In this document: in pieces, positions 1-7,351 of the stretch
Layout of the letters: every line of letters begins with the position of its first letter
Position numbering within the stretch: the stretch's first letter is position 1
Assembly: GCA_934476235.1 (NCBI GenBank)
Contig: CAKSNL010000001.1
Location: forward strand, 372,001 to 436,000
Direction: 5' to 3'
DNA from: an uncultured Clostridia bacterium
GTDB lineage: Bacteria > Bacillota > Clostridia > CAKSNL01 > HGM11501
DNA length: 64,000 nucleotides
The notes under the pieces: generated by a model
What the model saw: only the letters and a program-made list of their open reading frames with translations
Told to the model about the DNA's origin: nothing
The model's database searches: none
Made by a program: the position numbers and the translations under genes

Positions 1-1
1 G

Positions 2-856
2 ACAGTCAAAAAGTTCATCTCGGAAGGGGCGGAGCGCGTCGTTTTGGCGCGCGAGCTTTCGCTTGACGAGATCCGCGAAATCAAGGAAAAGACCGGGGCG
101 GAGCTTGAAGTTTTCTGCCACGGCGCTGTCTGCATGTCCTACTCCGGACGATGCCTTTTGAGCAACTACCTTGCGAGCCGCGACAGTAACTTAGGGCAGT
201 GCGCACAGCCCTGCCGCTGGCAGTATTACGTTATGGAGGAAAAGCGCCCCGGAATGTATATGCCACTCGTTGAGACCGAGCGCGGAACCTTTGTCTTTAA
301 CGCCAAGGACATGTGCATGATCGAACATATCGACAAGCTCATCAAAGCCGGGGTCGATTCTTTAAAGATTGAAGGCAGGATAAAAACTGCGTACTACGTT
401 GCCACGGTGGTCAAAAGCTACCGCCGCGCGATCGACGCGTACTATGAAAACGAAAACGACTGGTATGATGACAGCTATCTTACCGAGCTTAAAAAGGTGA
501 GTCACAGAAAATACGATACGGGCTTTTTCTTCGGTCGTCCCGAAGAGATTTATTCCGACGGCTCATATATAAGAAATTACGACGTTATTGCGGACATTGT
601 GAAAAGCGCGCCCGAAGAAGGAAGGCTCTATCTTTCGCTTTTAAACAAGGTAACCGAGGGCGAAATTCTTGAGGTCATGGAGCCCGAGGGCGATTTCTGG
701 CGCCTTAAAGCGGAGGATTTAAAAAATGAGGACGGTGAAAGCATAAAGACCGCAAACCACGCGACAATGCTCTTTTCCTTAAAATGCGAAAGAGCGGTCT
801 CTCCCTATGCCTTCATAAGGAGAAAAAGAGCACAAGCCGGAACCGAGCTTGAATAA
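2..856 (+). CDS. Peptidase U32-family protein (TrhP/RlhA-like), 3' part
   Basis: The reading frame is open from the window edge, so the true start lies outside and 284 residues are visible. The U32 signature is clear near visible residues 36-54 (EVFCHGAVC, then GRCLLS), followed by GQCAQPCRW; this cysteine cluster is typical of the family. Despite the peptidase name, characterised bacterial members (TrhP/YegQ, RlhA) hydroxylate tRNA or rRNA bases, and Bacillus-type genomes carry them in pairs. A tRNA-uridine hydroxylation role is therefore inferred from the family, not shown here. The C-terminus ends in a basic segment before TAA. A new promoter for the next gene begins 7 bases after the stop, so the two are not obviously co-transcribed. 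Confidence 0.85.
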   Translation, partial: TVKKFISEGAERVVLARELSLDEIREIKEKTGAELEVFCHGAVCMSYSGRCLLSNYLASRDSNLGQCAQPCRWQYYVMEEKRPGMYMPLVETERGTFVFNAKDMCMIEHIDKLIKAGVDSLKIEGRIKTAYYVATVVKSYRRAIDAYYENENDWYDDSYLTELKKVSHRKYDTGFFFGRPEEIYSDGSYIRNYDVIADIVKSAPEEGRLYLSLLNKVTEGEILEVMEPEGDFWRLKAEDLKNEDGESIKTANHATMLFSLKCERAVSPYAFIRRKRAQAGTELE

Positions 857-862
857 AATAGC

Positions 863-891
863 TTGACAGAGGGAAAAATGTCAGTTATAAT
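863..891 (+). promoter_or_regulatory. Consensus sigma-A promoter of the DUF1858 gene
   Basis: A perfect TTGACA (863-868) and a perfect TATAAT (886-891) are separated by exactly 17 bases. The start codon of the small DUF1858 gene lies about 30 bases downstream, after a GGAGGT ribosome site, so the leader is very short and expression is probably strong and constitutive. Confidence 0.9.
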
Positions 892-921
892 ATAAGAAGA
901 AATTTTACGGAGGTAATTATC

Positions 922-1125
922 ATGGCTAAAATAACAAAAGATACTATTATTGCGGACGTTCTTAAGTTAGATGAAGGCACGGCTCCGTTTTTCCTTGAAA
1001 TCGGAATGCACTGCTTAACCTGCCCCGGAGCAATCGGAGAAACGGTTGAAGAGGCTTGCATGGTTCACGGAGTTGACTGTGACGCGCTTTTGGAAAAGCT
1101 CAATAATTTTATCGAAAATAAGTAA
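922..1125 (+). CDS. DUF1858 small disulfide-domain protein
   Basis: A 67-residue protein matching the DUF1858 family, named for a hybrid-cluster-protein-associated redox disulfide. The pair in HCLTCPG (near residues 31-36) is the family's CxxC redox motif, and the N-terminal ITKDTIIADVL is the usual start of the domain. GGAGGT lies eight bases before the ATG. The gene has its own consensus promoter and its own terminator, so it is a monocistronic unit. A redox or iron-sulfur-related role is likely from the family, but the partner is unknown; no hybrid-cluster protein gene is visible nearby. Confidence 0.85.
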   Translation: MAKITKDTIIADVLKLDEGTAPFFLEIGMHCLTCPGAIGETVEEACMVHGVDCDALLEKLNNFIENK

Positions 1126-1130
1126 TATAA

Positions 1131-1165
1131 AACGCGGGCATCGAAAGGTGCCCGTGTTTTTATAT
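1131..1165. terminator. Bidirectional rho-independent terminator
   Basis: Inverted repeat AACGCGGGCA / TGCCCGTGTT with a short loop, followed by a T-run on the plus strand and by GTTTTATATT on the minus strand. It closes the DUF1858 unit and, from the other side, the polymerase/YolD unit whose last codons overlap it. Confidence 0.85.
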
Positions 1166-1552
1166 TATTATCTCCCTTATATCATCAAACGGAATCTTCT
1201 GCTCTTCGGTTATTATAAGGCGGTTATAGGTATCGACCCTTTTGACCTTAACTTTTTCTGTGACGTACCTTCCGCCGTTTTTTTTCATGTCGGAAATAAA
1301 ATATGTTACCGTTACCTCCGGGCGCTCCTTTACGCGCTCCATGAGGTTTTTTATTGCCCCGTTAAGCTCCGCCTTTGACTCATCGCCTATCTCCGCTTTC
1401 TCTTCGGTCGTCCTCGCCGACTCTGCGACCGCCCCGTCAAGACCCGTTAGTGCGGCGAAGGGCGAAAACTGCGCCGCACGCATTTCTCTTTTCATGGGCG
1501 GATGCTTTGATACTGGGCGCTCCATATTTATGATATCGTCATACTCTCCCAT
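1160..1552 (-). CDS. YolD-like protein
   Basis: A 130-residue protein with the YolD-like pattern: an N-terminal RPVSKHPPM segment, then RAAQFSPFAALTGLD, and a beta-rich C-terminal half resembling a WYL-like fold. YolD-like genes lie beside UvrX/DinB-type polymerases in Bacillus and Clostridia, and the pair is usually part of the DNA-damage response. Here the ATG overlaps the TAA of the polymerase gene (TAATG), so the two are translationally coupled. Its biochemical role is not established; an accessory or regulatory partner of the polymerase is inferred from the conserved pairing. Confidence 0.85.
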   Translation of the reverse strand: MGEYDDIINMERPVSKHPPMKREMRAAQFSPFAALTGLDGAVAESARTTEEKAEIGDESKAELNGAIKNLMERVKERPEVTVTYFISDMKKNGGRYVTEKVKVKRVDTYNRLIITEEQKIPFDDIREIII

Positions 1553-3012
1553 TATGCCTTGTGCCCTCCTATCTCGCCGTTGCGCTCCGCCGCGGTCGCG
1601 CCCTCCTTTAAGTTCATTCCGCGAAGGATCGCATTTTTTCCGAACTTTTCTTTTATTTTGAGCATTGCCTCCTGCCTTCTTTTCTCCCTTTCCAAATACT
1701 TTTCCTCCTCCGGATCCGAAAACATGTCAAGCTGCTCATAGTCCTCCTTTTCGTCCTCCCCCGTCACGTGATTTGCCGTGACGGTGAGTCTTCTCACGGT
1801 CAGATTCTTATCCGCGATACGCGAAAAAAGCTCCGCCGCTCCCGATACTATGAGACCGGAGGACGACGTTTTCCTTCCCAGATTGAACGAGCCGTGCGCC
1901 GCGCGCGGAATCTTTCTTCCGTAACGGTCCGTCACCGCTTCGCCTTTGTACGACGCCATATTTTCAACGTCATATCCGATGTCGAGCACTATCTGATCGG
2001 TTACGAGCCTTTTTTCCGTCAGCTCCAGCGCCGTCATGTCCGCCATTTCGCGGACGATAAGCTCCGCCTTATCGTAAGGATACGGGCACTTTAAGACCTG
2101 ACCTGAGCAAAGCGACGAGCTTTTCGGGCGGTACGCCTTGATCTCTGCAATCTTCGCCGGTTCATATCCCCACGCATGGTCTATCAAAAGCTCAGCATTC
2201 ACGCCGAAAAGCTTATATAAAAGCTCCTCGTTTTTTACCGAGCAGCGGGCAATATCGCCCATCGTATATATCCCGTACTTCGAAAGGCTTGACGCATAGC
2301 CCCTCCCCACACGCCAGAAATCCGTTATCGGTCGGTGGCTCCACAAAAGGCGGCGGTAGTCCATTTCATTTATTTCGGCGATACGCGCGCCGTTTTCGTC
2401 CGGCTTTATGTGCTTTGCCACGATATCCATAGCAACCTTGGCAAGATAAAGGTTTTCGCCTATCCCGGCGGTCGCGGTTATGTGTGTGCTCAAAAACACA
2501 TCGCTGATTATTTTGTTCACGTACTCGCGCGCGGAAAGGTTCGTAAGACGGAGATATTCGGTCAGGTCGATAAACACCTCGTCCACCGAATAAACGTGAA
2601 TATCCTCCGCCGCGGCGTATTTTAAATATATTTTGTATATTTCGGTGCTTTTCTCAATGTAGCGCGCCATGCGGGGCTTCGCTGTTATAAAATCCGCCTT
2701 GAGCGACGGGTTTGATTTTAACTCCGGCGCAAAAACCGAGGAGCCGGAAAATTCCCGGGCGCCGAGTCTTCTTTTTCTTTCGGCGTTGACCGCAGCAATG
2801 CGCGAAACGGCTTCAAAAAGCCTTGCTCTTCCGCCCACGCCGCATGCTTTTAAGGTCGGGCTCACCGCAAGGCAAATGGTTTTTTCCGTCCGCGATTCAT
2901 CGGCAACCACAAGATTTGTCGCCAGCGGGTCAAGTCCTCTGTCCGCACATTCGACCGAAGCGTAGAACGATTTTAAATCTATCGCCGCGTAAATCCTTTT
3001 TTCTTTAGTCAT
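1552..3012 (-). CDS. Y-family translesion DNA polymerase (UvrX/DinB-like)
   Basis: A 486-residue Y-family polymerase. The first metal-binding aspartate lies in AAIDLKSFYASVE (residue about 12), and the catalytic acidic pair is in YSVDEVFIDLT (about residues 139-149). The SVDEVF form, rather than the usual IDEAYLD, groups it with UvrX/UmuC-like enzymes of Gram-positives. The C-terminal little-finger region is followed by a charged tail that may carry a clamp-binding stretch (EQLDMFSD). It bypasses DNA lesions at the cost of fidelity. AGGAGGG lies eight bases before the ATG. No GAAC-N4-GTTC LexA box was seen upstream, so SOS control is not demonstrated. Confidence 0.9.
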   Translation of the reverse strand: MTKEKRIYAAIDLKSFYASVECADRGLDPLATNLVVADESRTEKTICLAVSPTLKACGVGGRARLFEAVSRIAAVNAERKRRLGAREFSGSSVFAPELKSNPSLKADFITAKPRMARYIEKSTEIYKIYLKYAAAEDIHVYSVDEVFIDLTEYLRLTNLSAREYVNKIISDVFLSTHITATAGIGENLYLAKVAMDIVAKHIKPDENGARIAEINEMDYRRLLWSHRPITDFWRVGRGYASSLSKYGIYTMGDIARCSVKNEELLYKLFGVNAELLIDHAWGYEPAKIAEIKAYRPKSSSLCSGQVLKCPYPYDKAELIVREMADMTALELTEKRLVTDQIVLDIGYDVENMASYKGEAVTDRYGRKIPRAAHGSFNLGRKTSSSGLIVSGAAELFSRIADKNLTVRRLTVTANHVTGEDEKEDYEQLDMFSDPEEEKYLEREKRRQEAMLKIKEKFGKNAILRGMNLKEGATAAERNGEIGGHKA

Positions 3013-3036
3013 CCGGCGTGCCCTCCTTTCCTTTTT

Positions 3037-3065
3037 AGTATACTACTTTAACCGAAAAAAATCAA
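3037..3065 (-). promoter_or_regulatory. Promoter of the polymerase-yolD operon
   Basis: On the minus strand TTGATT (3060-3065) and TATACT (3037-3042) are 17 bases apart. The -10 lies within the 10-bp palindrome TAGTATACTA, which might also serve a repressor, although no consensus LexA box is present. Confidence 0.7.
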
Positions 3066-3122
3066 CTTATATGCAACCTTTTATATTCTTAAAAAGTATT
3101 ATTAATAAAAGGAGGAATTTTT

Positions 3123-4781
3123 ATGAAAAAAATTATTTCCGTATTTCTCATGCTTGTTTTAACCGTTTCGGTTTTTCCCGCGTGCGCGGAGAGGAAGGTT
3201 TCCGGCACGCCGCTTCCGGCGAGCGCCTGGGCGGGTGAATATCTCACCAAGGCTGAAAATATGGGCATTACGCGCGATTTTTCGGCAGTTAAAAACCCGT
3301 GGAAAAACCCAATCACAAGAGGGGCGTTCTGCCACCTTTTATTTAATACATTAAAGGACTCGGGGCTTATCGGCACGGATAAAAAAGGTTTTTCCGACAC
3401 AGACGATGAAAGAATTTTCCGCCTTGCCGCTTCCGGCTTTATTGAGGGCGTTTCCGAGACCGAGTTTGACCCCGAAGGGCTCATTTCCCGCGAGGAGGCA
3501 GCCGTTTTACTGTCCCGCGCGGCGGAAAAAGCAGGGCTTGTCGCAACCGAAATATATTTTATCTTAAAAGATGAGGACAAGATATCCGACTGGGCAAAGC
3601 TCGGCGTTCAGCATACATTGAATTTAGGATTCATGAAGGGCATTGGCGATTCGGAGTTCGACCCCGAAGGAAGATTGACCACAGAGCAGGCGACATGCAT
3701 CATGACAAGGCTCTATCCCTTGGTCAACCCGCAGAACCTGAGCTTTGCGGACAGCCTTAACGCATTGATGCCCGAGGATAAAAACTATGTTTTCTCCCCG
3801 TTCTCGGTCAAGACCGCGCTTATGATGGCGGCAAACGGGGCGGACGGGGAAACGCTTGACGAGCTTTTGACCATGCTCGGCGTCACCTCGCTTTCCGATG
3901 AAAACGCGCTCTTAAAGTCCGCCACGGAGCGCTATAATAAGTCCGACTCGTTAAAAATAAGCGTTTCAAACAGTGCCTGGATAAATAAAGACCGTGCAAA
4001 GGGAGCATTTCTCCCCTCCTACACTGAGGTGCTTTCCGGCGCGTTTGACTCAAGGACCGATTCCGTCACCGATTCTGACGCCGTTAAAAAAATAAACGGC
4101 TGGGTGTCGGACAAAACAAACGGCAAGATCACCTCCGTGACCGACAGTCCGGAATTTATCGCCATGCTTATAAACGCGGTATATTTTAAGGGAAGCTGGC
4201 TCACCCCGTTTTCCGCAAATACAACAAGGAAGGATAAATTCACCGATAAAAACGGCGATGATACCGAAATTGACTTTATGCATGCCACGGGCTATTATCC
4301 CTACGCCGAAACGGACGGCGTGACCTTAGTCTCGCTTCCCTACAGGACCGACGGGGACAGCATCTCCATGTATCTTTTAATGGCGGATAAGCCTTACTGC
4401 CCCGAAAAGGTCATTTCCTCATCGGAGCTTTCGGACACATATATGAGGCTTTCCGTTCCGAAATTTAAAATAGAATACGGCGGCGAGCTTTCCGCCATGC
4501 TTAAAGCCCTCGGCATTAAAAAAGCATTTTCGGACGGTGCGGACTTTTCAAAGATGTTTACAGAGCCTCTTTTGATTGACAAGGTGATCCACAAAGCGTA
4601 CATAAACGTTGACGAGGAGGGCACCGAAGCCGCGGCGGTGACGGCGGTATCGTTCGGCGCTACCTCATCAATGCGCCCCGAGCCGATAGACGTTTCGTTT
4701 TCAAAGCCCTTCGCCTTTGCCATAAGGGACAATACCTCCGGCGAGATACTCTTTATGGGCTCTTTCGCCTTCGCCGGATAA
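3123..4781 (+). CDS. SLH-domain serpin (surface-anchored protease inhibitor)
   Basis: A 552-residue exported protein. Residues 1-22 form a signal peptide ending near PACA, possibly a weak lipobox. Residues about 35-200 hold three S-layer-homology repeats (TRGAFCHLL; FSDTDDE...SREEAAVLL; ISDWAKLG...TTEQATCIM). A complete serpin follows from about residue 205: NYVFSPFSVKTAL, then INAVYFKGSW, the hinge VDEEGTEAAAVTAV near 495-508, and FSKPFAFAI at the end. The small residues at P12-P10 fit an inhibitory serpin. Counting from the hinge puts P1-P1' at Thr-Ser, but the loop is about four residues longer than in alpha-1-antitrypsin, so P1 is uncertain. It should trap serine or cysteine proteases at the cell surface. 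RBS is AAAGGAGG; no clear promoter was found. Confidence 0.92.
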   Translation: MKKIISVFLMLVLTVSVFPACAERKVSGTPLPASAWAGEYLTKAENMGITRDFSAVKNPWKNPITRGAFCHLLFNTLKDSGLIGTDKKGFSDTDDERIFRLAASGFIEGVSETEFDPEGLISREEAAVLLSRAAEKAGLVATEIYFILKDEDKISDWAKLGVQHTLNLGFMKGIGDSEFDPEGRLTTEQATCIMTRLYPLVNPQNLSFADSLNALMPEDKNYVFSPFSVKTALMMAANGADGETLDELLTMLGVTSLSDENALLKSATERYNKSDSLKISVSNSAWINKDRAKGAFLPSYTEVLSGAFDSRTDSVTDSDAVKKINGWVSDKTNGKITSVTDSPEFIAMLINAVYFKGSWLTPFSANTTRKDKFTDKNGDDTEIDFMHATGYYPYAETDGVTLVSLPYRTDGDSISMYLLMADKPYCPEKVISSSELSDTYMRLSVPKFKIEYGGELSAMLKALGIKKAFSDGADFSKMFTEPLLIDKVIHKAYINVDEEGTEAAAVTAVSFGATSSMRPEPIDVSFSKPFAFAIRDNTSGEILFMGSFAFAG

Positions 4782-4796
4782 GGACTTACAAAAAGA

Positions 4797-4839
4797 CACT
4801 CCTTTTGATACACTGAATGTCAAAAGGAGTGATTTTTTT
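4797..4839 (+). terminator. Terminator hairpin that also holds the next gene's Shine-Dalgarno
   Basis: The arms CACTCCTTTTGA (4797-4808) and TCAAAAGGAGTG (4820-4831) pair perfectly over 12 bases and are followed by seven T. This is a standard intrinsic terminator for the serpin gene. The right arm contains AAAGGAG, correctly spaced for a TTG start at 4838, so the same stem would hide the ribosome site of the following small gene. Confidence 0.8.
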
Positions 4840-5020
4840 GGAGCTTGAGCATCCCGACATAACAAAAATGAATCTTTACGGCACACTTTGTAACGAGCCT
4901 TATGTCAAAGTACCGCCACTAAAGAAAACATATGCTTTCCGCGATATTCTGCCTCCCGGATTATGCTTGACTAAGAAAGAAATTAATGGTATAATGTTCT
5001 CTGAAATAAAGCATTTATAA
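4838..5020 (+). CDS. Small protein of unknown function, TTG start
   Basis: A 60-residue reading frame that I do not recognise. The TTG at 4838 is preferred because AAAGGAG (4824-4829) lies eight bases upstream; an in-frame ATG at 4871 and the hairpin-internal ATG at 4817 have no such site. The N-terminus (MELEHPDITKMNLYGT) looks like a real soluble protein, and a proline/lysine stretch follows. It has no membrane segment and two cysteines. The last third overlaps the promoter of the downstream glycosyltransferase gene. The alternative is a non-coding spacer, so confidence is moderate. Confidence 0.45.
   Translation: MELEHPDITKMNLYGTLCNEPYVKVPPLKKTYAFRDILPPGLCLTKKEINGIMFSEIKHL
4967..4995 (+). 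promoter_or_regulatory. Promoter of the glycosyltransferase-lipoprotein-tmk operon
   Basis: TTGACT (4967-4972) and TATAAT (4990-4995) are separated by 17 bases, about 40 bases before the glycosyltransferase start codon. It lies inside the 3' end of the small TTG-start frame. Confidence 0.85.
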
Positions 5021-5034
5021 AGAGGGAAATCAAA

Positions 5035-5769
5035 ATGGGAAAAGTTGATATTCTGGGCGTTAAGGTTGACTCTGTCACGATGGACGGCGCCCTTGCAAAG
5101 GTTAAGGAATTTTTATCGTCGGACGGGGCAAAGGTCATCTTCACCCCGAATTCCGAAATCATTATGGCTGCGAAGGAGGACCCCTCCTTTCGTGATCTTT
5201 TAAATACCGCAGACCTTATAGTGCCGGACGGGATCGGCGTTGTCAAGGCGTCTAAAATTCTGGGGCACCCGATGCCGGAGCGCGTCGGAGGGTTTGACTT
5301 AACATGCTCCGTTATGCCTTATCTTAACAAAGAAAAAAAGAGCCTTTTTATTTTCGGCGGAAAGCCGGGCGTGGCGGAAAAGGCAGCGGAAAACCTCAAA
5401 AAAGAATATCCCGATCTTGTCATTGCCGGCACTAATGACGGGTATTTTACCGATGATAAGCCGATCATAAAAAAGATAAGCGAAAAAAGCCCGGACTATT
5501 TAATGGTCTGCCTCGGCGCGCCCAAGCAGGAAAAGTGGATCTGTGAGCATAAAAACGAGCTCAACGCAAAAGTCATCATCGGCGCCGGCGGAAGCGCGGA
5601 CGTTTTTGCCGGAACAATGAACCGTGCACCCGAGTTTTTTATAAAGCATAATTTAGAGTGGCTCTACAGGATCGTTAAAGGCAAGCGCTTTAAGAGAAGC
5701 TTAAAGCTTGTAAGCTTCGGGATGACGGTCTACGCCTCCAAGTTTAAAAAGGGGGAAAGCGCCAGATGA
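5035..5769 (+). CDS. WecG/TagA/CpsF-family glycosyltransferase (GT26)
   Basis: A 244-residue GT26 enzyme of the WecG/TagA/CpsF family, which adds N-acetylmannosamine or a related sugar to a lipid-linked GlcNAc in wall-polymer or capsule synthesis. The family's active-site threonine is in FTPNSEI (near residue 38) and the catalytic aspartate in VPDGIGVV (near 73). LFIFGGKPGVAEKAA and CLGAPKQEKWI are the usual nucleotide-sugar and family motifs. The basic C-terminal tail probably associates with the membrane. The next gene's ATG overlaps this gene's TGA, so they are translationally coupled. SLH proteins bind secondary wall polymers, so a contribution to their anchor is possible but unproved. 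Confidence 0.9.
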   Translation: MGKVDILGVKVDSVTMDGALAKVKEFLSSDGAKVIFTPNSEIIMAAKEDPSFRDLLNTADLIVPDGIGVVKASKILGHPMPERVGGFDLTCSVMPYLNKEKKSLFIFGGKPGVAEKAAENLKKEYPDLVIAGTNDGYFTDDKPIIKKISEKSPDYLMVCLGAPKQEKWICEHKNELNAKVIIGAGGSADVFAGTMNRAPEFFIKHNLEWLYRIVKGKRFKRSLKLVSFGMTVYASKFKKGESAR

Positions 5770-6629
5770 GAAAAGCTTTTGCGGTTGTTTCTTCACTTCT
5801 TTCCCTTTCGCTTATTTTCTCCTCCTGCGGCAAAAAGGAAAAACCGGAGGAGCCGAAGGAGGAATTAAGCCACGTTCAGTTTATGGACGGCGAGGGAAAT
5901 CCCGGCGGAAAAAGAATTTACAAGTACAATTTGTCCGGGCTTGTCGCCGACATGTCGGTAAGCGATTCCCTGGGCGGGAGCGTGCTTTATGAAAGCTACA
6001 GCTACGATGCGGACGGAAATATAACCCTTAAGGACGTTTATTCCGAAACCGTGCACGAAAGGCACGAGCTTATTTATAAAAACGGGCTTTTATATACCGA
6101 GGAGATAACTCAGGAGCCCATAAAAGGCGCGAAAAAGTCCGAGAATGAGGACGCGGAGGCAGATGCTTCCGAGGAGAAGGATATCCCCTACAGGAAGGAT
6201 ACATACAGTTATAATGACTCCGGAAAAAAGGACGAAGTAAAGAGCACCGACCGCGACGGCGAGGTTACCGAGATCCGCCGATATATCTATGACGATAACG
6301 GACGGGTCAAAAAAGAGCGCATCTATGGCGGATATGAAAATTACCGCGGCGGCACGGAATACACCTATGAGGGGACAGGCGAAAATCCGGTGCTCACGGA
6401 ATATGTCGGCGAAGCCTCCTCCAAATTCTCCAAAGAGGAAATGACTTATTCCGGCGAAAACCTTGTAAAGACCGTGCGGTACGGCAAAAACGGCGCAGTT
6501 TCAGAGGTCATCACCGTAGAGTATGACGATAAGGACCGCAAAAGCGTTGTAACGCGCTCCGATGCGGATGGAAACGTCAACGCCGTAAACAAATATTACT
6601 ATGAAAACTACGTAAGCCTTATCGGTTAG
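5766..6629 (+). CDS. Putative lipoprotein with YD-like repeats
   Basis: A 287-residue lipoprotein. The signal peptide ends in LIFSSC-GKK, a good lipobox that places it on the outer face of the membrane. The rest contains repeated tyrosine/aspartate strand motifs (YKYNLSG, YSYDADGN, YSYNDSG, YIYDDNG, YEYDDKD) resembling RHS/YD repeats in spacing, and a charged insert near residues 120-140. No enzymatic motif is seen. Co-translation with a wall-polymer glycosyltransferase suggests an envelope role, which is inference from position only. Confidence 0.7.
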   Translation: MRKAFAVVSSLLSLSLIFSSCGKKEKPEEPKEELSHVQFMDGEGNPGGKRIYKYNLSGLVADMSVSDSLGGSVLYESYSYDADGNITLKDVYSETVHERHELIYKNGLLYTEEITQEPIKGAKKSENEDAEADASEEKDIPYRKDTYSYNDSGKKDEVKSTDRDGEVTEIRRYIYDDNGRVKKERIYGGYENYRGGTEYTYEGTGENPVLTEYVGEASSKFSKEEMTYSGENLVKTVRYGKNGAVSEVITVEYDDKDRKSVVTRSDADGNVNAVNKYYYENYVSLIG

Positions 6630-6643
6630 AAAGGCGGTTTATT

Positions 6644-7303
6644 ATGCTGATCGTTATTGAAGGGGTTGACGCGTCCGGCAAGGCGACACAGACAAGGCTG
6701 CTTTCGGAGCGCCTTGCCAGAGCCGGAAAAAAAGTGCACACCGTGACCTTTCCGGACTATGAGTCCGATTCCTCCGCCCCTGTTAAAATGTATTTATCCG
6801 GCGAGCTCGGCGAGACGGCGGACAGTGTGAATCCATACGCCGCAAGCGCGCTTTTCGCGGTGGACCGCTTTTGCAGCTACCGCACATCGTGGAAAAAGTA
6901 TCTTGACGAGGGCGACATCGTCATCGCGGACAGATACGTTACCTCAAACTTTATCCACCAGGCGTCCAAAATCAGCGACATTTCCGAAAAGGAGCGTTTT
7001 TTATCGTTCCAGGCGGACTTTGAGTATAAAAAGCTCGGGCTTCCCGAGCCGGACGCGGTTATATTTTTGGACGTTCCGCCCGATATTTCGCTCGCCCTCA
7101 TGAAGGAGCGCGAAAACAAATTCACGCACGGCGAAATTAAGGACATTCACGAGCGGGACCCCGAATATATAAAAAAATCGTACGAAAATGCCCGATTCGT
7201 GGCGGATCGGTTCGGCTTTAAGAAGATCGACTGCACCCGCGACGGGAAGCTTAAATCCATCGAGGAAATTTCGGACGAAATAATGAAAGCTCTTTTATAT
7301 TAG
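6644..7303 (+). CDS. tmk: Thymidylate kinase
   Basis: A 219-residue dTMP kinase that phosphorylates dTMP to dTDP for DNA synthesis in the cytoplasm. The P-loop is EGVDASGKATQ (residues 6-16; family consensus GxDGxGKxTQ), and the DRY motif is DRYVTSN (about 96-102). The LID region near residues 145-160 is shorter than in E. coli and lacks an evident arginine run, as in many Gram-positive enzymes. RBS AAAGGCGG lies eight bases before the ATG. It is the last gene of the glycosyltransferase operon and ends at a shared terminator. Confidence 0.93.
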   Translation: MLIVIEGVDASGKATQTRLLSERLARAGKKVHTVTFPDYESDSSAPVKMYLSGELGETADSVNPYAASALFAVDRFCSYRTSWKKYLDEGDIVIADRYVTSNFIHQASKISDISEKERFLSFQADFEYKKLGLPEPDAVIFLDVPPDISLALMKERENKFTHGEIKDIHERDPEYIKKSYENARFVADRFGFKKIDCTRDGKLKSIEEISDEIMKALLY

Positions 7304-7323
7304 AGCTGACTTTTTGACAGTCC

Positions 7324-7351
7324 AAAGCCCTTTTATAAGGGCTTTTTATTT
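7324..7351. terminator. Bidirectional terminator between tmk and araC-type gene
   Basis: AAAGCCC and GGGCTTT flank an A/T loop, with T-rich tracts on both sides. It serves tmk on the plus strand and the AraC-type gene, whose stop codon lies within it, on the minus strand. Confidence 0.8.
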
